A DNA stretch of 64,000 nucleotides from contig CAKUKU010000004.1 of NCBI GenBank assembly GCA_934663775.1, forward strand, positions 1 through 64,000. The letters are read 5' to 3'. The notes under the pieces were generated by a model that saw only the letters and a list, made by a program, of their open reading frames with translations, had not been told where the DNA came from and made no database searches. Source of the DNA: an uncultured Ellagibacter sp. (lineage in GTDB: Bacteria; Actinomycetota; Coriobacteriia; Coriobacteriales; Eggerthellaceae). Positions 61,060 through 64,000 of the stretch are shown one piece after another (the first letter of the stretch is position 1; every line of letters begins with the position of its first letter). A program made the translations under genes and the position numbers.

Positions 61060-61085
61060 GAGGCGCCGCTGCCTCGTGCAATGCG

Positions 61086-61134
61086 AAGGAGCCTTCCCTC
61101 TCCTATGCACGGAAAAGGGAAGGCTCCTTTTAGT
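61086..61134 (+). terminator. Terminator of the metF-metH operon
   Basis: Perfect 13-bp stem AAGGAGCCTTCCC (61086-61098) / GGGAAGGCTCCTT (61117-61129), loop of 18 bases, then TTTAGTTT. 26 bases past metH. Confidence 0.85.
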
Positions 61135-61193
61135 TTGATGCCTCATTGCTTCAGTGTGTGCCCGTCGCACACCGCAGGGAGAGAAAACCCCAG

Positions 61194-62426
61194 CTAGAGC
61201 GTGACCTCGACCATCTCGCCCACTTTCGCGTTCTTAGGCGCAGGAATCTCGAAGTAGCTCTCCGTGAGGGCGACCCCCTCTTCTTCGACGACGGCAAGTT
61301 CTCGCGTGCCCTTGCGGGCCTCGCGCTCCTTGTCGCGCAGCAGGTCCCCCAGATCGCGCAGCCGCTGGGCGCGGTCGGCCTTCACGCCGGGCGGCACCTG
61401 GTCGATGCGCGCCGCAGCGGGCGTTCCCTCGCGCTTCGAGTACGGGAACACGTGAATCTTCGAGAACCGGCAGGTACGGGCGACGCGGAGCGTGTCCTCG
61501 AACTCCCCTTCCGTCTCGCCGGGGAAGCCGCAGATGATATCGGTCGACAGAGACAGCTCGGGAACGCGCTCGTACAGATTGGCGACTATCGCTTCGAAAT
61601 GTTCTGCGCTGTAAGGGCGGTGCATCTCGCGCAGCACCTTCGAGTTGCCCGATTGCATGGGAAGATGGAGGTGTCGGCAGACGCGCCCTCCCGCCGTTGC
61701 GAGCACCTCGATTAAATCGTCATGCACATCGCGTGGTTCGACGCTCGAAACGCGGAAGCGTACGGGGGGCTCGCCAGGACGGTGGATGTCGGCGGTCGCC
61801 GAAAGCAGCTCGCGCAGCAGGTCGGCCAGATCGAGCGTCTTGCCCGCCTCCTCGTCGTGCCAGCGATACGAGCCGAGGTTGATGCCGGTGAGGACGATTT
61901 CCTTCACGCCTGCGTTCGCAAGCGCGCGGCATTGCTCGATAACGTTTGCAGTGTCCACGCTTGTTGCCTTGCCGCGCGCGACATGCACGATGCAGTAGGT
62001 GCAGGCGTTGTTGCAGCCGTCCTGCACCTTCACGCCGACGCGGGTGCGATAGCGCTCTCCCACCGGCAGCGCCTTCCCGTGCGCGGCGGCGGCAAGCCCC
62101 CATGCGCCTGCCTCGATCGATGACGCGAGCTCGACTTTCCCCATGACGCGCACGCGCGGATCCATTGCGAGGAAGGTGTCCTTGTCGATGGCGGCGGCGC
62201 AACCCGTGACGACCACGGTTGCGCGGTCGTTCGCTCGAAGGGCGTGGCGCACGGCCTTGCGCGTCTTTTTCTCGGCCTCGCCGGTGACGGTGCAGGTGTT
62301 CACGACGATGAGGTCGGCATCGGCCGCGTCTGCGCGCTCGCCATCGTGCGCATCGAGCGCTGCGGCAAAGGAGTCGGACTCGACGCGGTTGACCTTGCAA
62401 CCGAGGTTGACGACGGCGTACTTCAT
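61194..62426 (-). CDS. mtaB: tRNA t6A37 methylthiotransferase
   Basis: Radical-SAM enzyme producing ms2t6A37. MtaB start YAVVNLGCKVNRVESD, NTCTVTGEAEKKTRK, TGCAA, radical-SAM GCNNACTYCIVHVARG. 410 residues. ATGA overlap with rsmE. Confidence 0.94.
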   Translation of the reverse strand: MKYAVVNLGCKVNRVESDSFAAALDAHDGERADAADADLIVVNTCTVTGEAEKKTRKAVRHALRANDRATVVVTGCAAAIDKDTFLAMDPRVRVMGKVELASSIEAGAWGLAAAAHGKALPVGERYRTRVGVKVQDGCNNACTYCIVHVARGKATSVDTANVIEQCRALANAGVKEIVLTGINLGSYRWHDEEAGKTLDLADLLRELLSATADIHRPGEPPVRFRVSSVEPRDVHDDLIEVLATAGGRVCRHLHLPMQSGNSKVLREMHRPYSAEHFEAIVANLYERVPELSLSTDIICGFPGETEGEFEDTLRVARTCRFSKIHVFPYSKREGTPAAARIDQVPPGVKADRAQRLRDLGDLLRDKEREARKGTRELAVVEEEGVALTESYFEIPAPKNAKVGEMVEVTL

Positions 62427-63217
62427 CGAGTGCCTCCAAGCTTTCCCAGCTCATACAAGGTGAGAGCTGGTGCCACAACCCCCGCCGTCTCCGTGCGGAG
62501 AATCGAGGCACCCAAGCTGACGAGCGAGGCGCGGGGGTTCGCGTCCAGGAAGAAACCGACCTCGCGCTCGGTAAGCCCGCCCTCGGGCCCGACGACGACG
62601 GCGATGCGCGCATCGCCGCGGGGACAGGAGCACTCCGAGAGCCCCCGCTCGATCGCGTGCGCAAGCGAAGCAGTCTGGGGAGCCTCCTCCCAGCAGATGA
62701 GCACGGCGGTCGCCTCCGCAAGCTCAGCCGCCGCCTCCTTCGCGTTTCGCGGCTCGAGCACCTCGGGGATGCGCGGCTGCCCCGACTGCATGGCCGCGCT
62801 CTTCGCGATGGAGCGCCAGCGGTCAAGGCGGGTCCTCGTCTTCTTCGCGTCGAGCTTTACGATGGAGCGCTCGCAGGTCAGGGGCATGAATGCCGCCACT
62901 CCGAGCTCGGTCGCATGGCGGATGACCGAGTCCATCTTCTCGCCCTTGGCAAGCCCCTGCACGAGCATCACGAGCGGGCCATCGCCAGTCGCGTCTTCAT
63001 GGCGCGTGATGCGCACGAGGGGGAAATCGTCGTCGAAAGAGGTGATCTCGCATTCGAAGTAGTCCTGCGTCGAATCGACGACGGCGATGTGCTCGCCCGG
63101 GGCCAAGCGCAAAACTTTAGCGTGTTTGGCATCGTCGCGCGCGAGCCGCAAGGGGAAAACCTCCTGCGGCTCGTCGGCGATAACCTGATCCTCAAGGAAG
63201 AAACGTGGCAGTGACAT
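62423..63217 (-). CDS. rsmE: 16S rRNA (uracil1498-N3)-methyltransferase
   Basis: SPOUT methyltransferase for U1498. LPRFFLEDQ start, CERSIVKLD, KSAAMQSGQPRIPEV, and the SAM knot VVGPEGGLTEREV, LGASILRTETAG. A TTG at 63229 preceded by GAAGGG is an alternative start four codons earlier. Confidence 0.93.
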   Translation of the reverse strand: MSLPRFFLEDQVIADEPQEVFPLRLARDDAKHAKVLRLAPGEHIAVVDSTQDYFECEITSFDDDFPLVRITRHEDATGDGPLVMLVQGLAKGEKMDSVIRHATELGVAAFMPLTCERSIVKLDAKKTRTRLDRWRSIAKSAAMQSGQPRIPEVLEPRNAKEAAAELAEATAVLICWEEAPQTASLAHAIERGLSECSCPRGDARIAVVVGPEGGLTEREVGFFLDANPRASLVSLGASILRTETAGVVAPALTLYELGKLGGTR

Positions 63218-63247
63218 GGGTGTTTGCAACCTTACCCTTCGGGTGCG

Positions 63248-64000
63248 CTAGTTGAAGGCGTCGCGCAGCTTTTGCAGCGGGCTTCGCGGCGCGGAAACCT
63301 CTTCACCCATCTCGCTCGCGAGCTTTTCAAGCAGCTCGCGCTCCTTTTTCGACACCTTCTCGGGAATGAGGACGTTCACGTGAACGTACATGTTCCCGCG
63401 CGCTTCGCTCTTAAGGCGCGGCATGCCGAAGCCTTTCGCGCGCACGACCTGCTCGTTCTGGCAGCCTGCGGGGATGCGCACCGACACCTTCTCGTCGGGC
63501 ATGATGCCGTCGATCTCGATTTCGGCGCCGAGGATCGCCTGGATAAAGGATACGTTCGCGCGCGCGTGCAAGTCGTCCCCGTCGCGCTCGAAGAACTCGT
63601 GCGGCTGCACACGGCATGTGACGATGAGGTCGCCCGCCTGGGCGCCCTGGATGCCGGCCTCGCCGAAGCCTCCCACGCGCAGCTGCTGGCCGTCGCGGAT
63701 GCCCGCCGGCACCTTCACCGTGACGCGCTGGCGATCGGGCACGCGTCCCTGACCCTCGCACTCGGGGCAGGGATTCTCAATGCTCTGGCCGGTGCCGCCG
63801 CATTTCTTGCAGGTCGTCGCCGTCTGCATGTCGCCTAAGAACGTGCGCTGCACGCTGACGACGCGGCCCTTGCCGCCGCACTCGGGGCAGGTGACGACCT
63901 TGCCGTTCTCACCCATGCCGGTGCCCTTGCAGTCCGGGCACGGCGCTAAGCGATCGTAGACGATTTCCTTCTCGACGCCGCATGCGACCTCTTCGAGCGT
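63248..64000 (-). CDS. dnaJ: Chaperone DnaJ, C-terminal part (cut by window edge)
   Basis: Hsp40 co-chaperone of DnaK. The window holds the zinc-finger and substrate-binding parts. The frame is open to the right edge, and includes LEEVACGVEKEI and four CxxCxGxG repeats (CPDCKGTG, CPECGGKG, CKKCGGTG, CPECEGQG). The J-domain lies outside. Ends FLPEK-like region near LPRSPLQKLRDAFN-type C-terminus. Upstream of rsmE-mtaB as is usual. Confidence 0.96.
   Translation of the reverse strand, partial: TLEEVACGVEKEIVYDRLAPCPDCKGTGMGENGKVVTCPECGGKGRVVSVQRTFLGDMQTATTCKKCGGTGQSIENPCPECEGQGRVPDRQRVTVKVPAGIRDGQQLRVGGFGEAGIQGAQAGDLIVTCRVQPHEFFERDGDDLHARANVSFIQAILGAEIEIDGIMPDEKVSVRIPAGCQNEQVVRAKGFGMPRLKSEARGNMYVHVNVLIPEKVSKKERELLEKLASEMGEEVSAPRSPLQKLRDAFN

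Overview
The window reads as a chromosomal segment of a strictly or facultatively anaerobic, GC-rich actinobacterium. The gene content (Ech hydrogenase, indolepyruvate ferredoxin oxidoreductase, MenA, HemH, actinobacterial-style RodZ/PASTA/zinc-ribbon proteins) fits Coriobacteriia, most likely an Eggerthellaceae-type organism. That assignment is an inference from gene content and from recollection of the lineage, not from a search. Almost every base is coding, there are no rRNAs, insertion sequences, phage genes or CRISPR arrays, and only one tRNA was found.

Layout. (1) 1-6403, plus strand: ileS (5' end outside the window), lspA, a RluD-type pseudouridine synthase, hemH and coaBC, closely packed. 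(2) 6408-6594: tRNA-Pro(GGG) with its own promoter and terminator. (3) 6788-12433: a complete six-gene Ech-type [NiFe] hydrogenase operon whose EchD carries an unusual charged repeat tail. (4) 12633-21309: a CDP-alcohol phosphotransferase, then a near-symmetrical aromatic-acid cluster paaK-ACT...iorA-iorB-ACT-paaK, with a D,D-carboxypeptidase and a zinc-ribbon/FHA gene inside it. (5) 21417-25343: gluQ, a universal stress protein, menA (minus), a hotdog thioesterase and an acetamidase/formamidase. (6) 25515-28147: a small membrane protein, dut, nrdR, and lexA divergent from a small tail-anchored protein; three LexA-like boxes lie between those two. (7) 28107-37686, minus: rny - GHKL ATPase - spoVS - miaB - miaA - dapF - hflX read as one tight operon, preceded by recA-recX under a LexA-box promoter. 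(8) 37873-51147, minus: rpsO - pnp - dapB - dapA - rnj - ftsK - rodZ-like - yajQ - rimO - pgsA/pncC fusion. (9) 51322-56820, minus: phoH - ybeY - dgkA - era - PASTA protein - recO - TSCPD protein. (10) 56894-61059, plus: metF, a stand-alone methionine synthase reactivation protein, and a shortened metH. (11) 61194-64000, minus: dnaJ (5' part outside the window), rsmE, mtaB.

How the parts work together. Ech can couple ferredoxin oxidation to H2 formation and ion pumping; IorAB produces reduced ferredoxin from aryl pyruvates, and the PaaK ligases interconvert the resulting arylacetyl-CoA and the free acid, so regions 3 and 4 could form one amino-acid-fermentation/energy-conservation module. Regions 7 and 8 resemble, in recalled gene order, the Bacillus subtilis rpsO-pnp...dapA-rnjB-spoIIIE-ymfM-pgsA-cinA-recA-rny-ymdB-spoVS-miaB neighbourhood, with a GHKL ATPase where ymdB would be. 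The items that most deserve follow-up are the LexA-box-flanked tail-anchored protein (27044-27382), the GHKL ATPase (33199-34299), the EchD repeat tail, the PgsA-PncC fusion, and the terminator-like hairpin in the rny leader.
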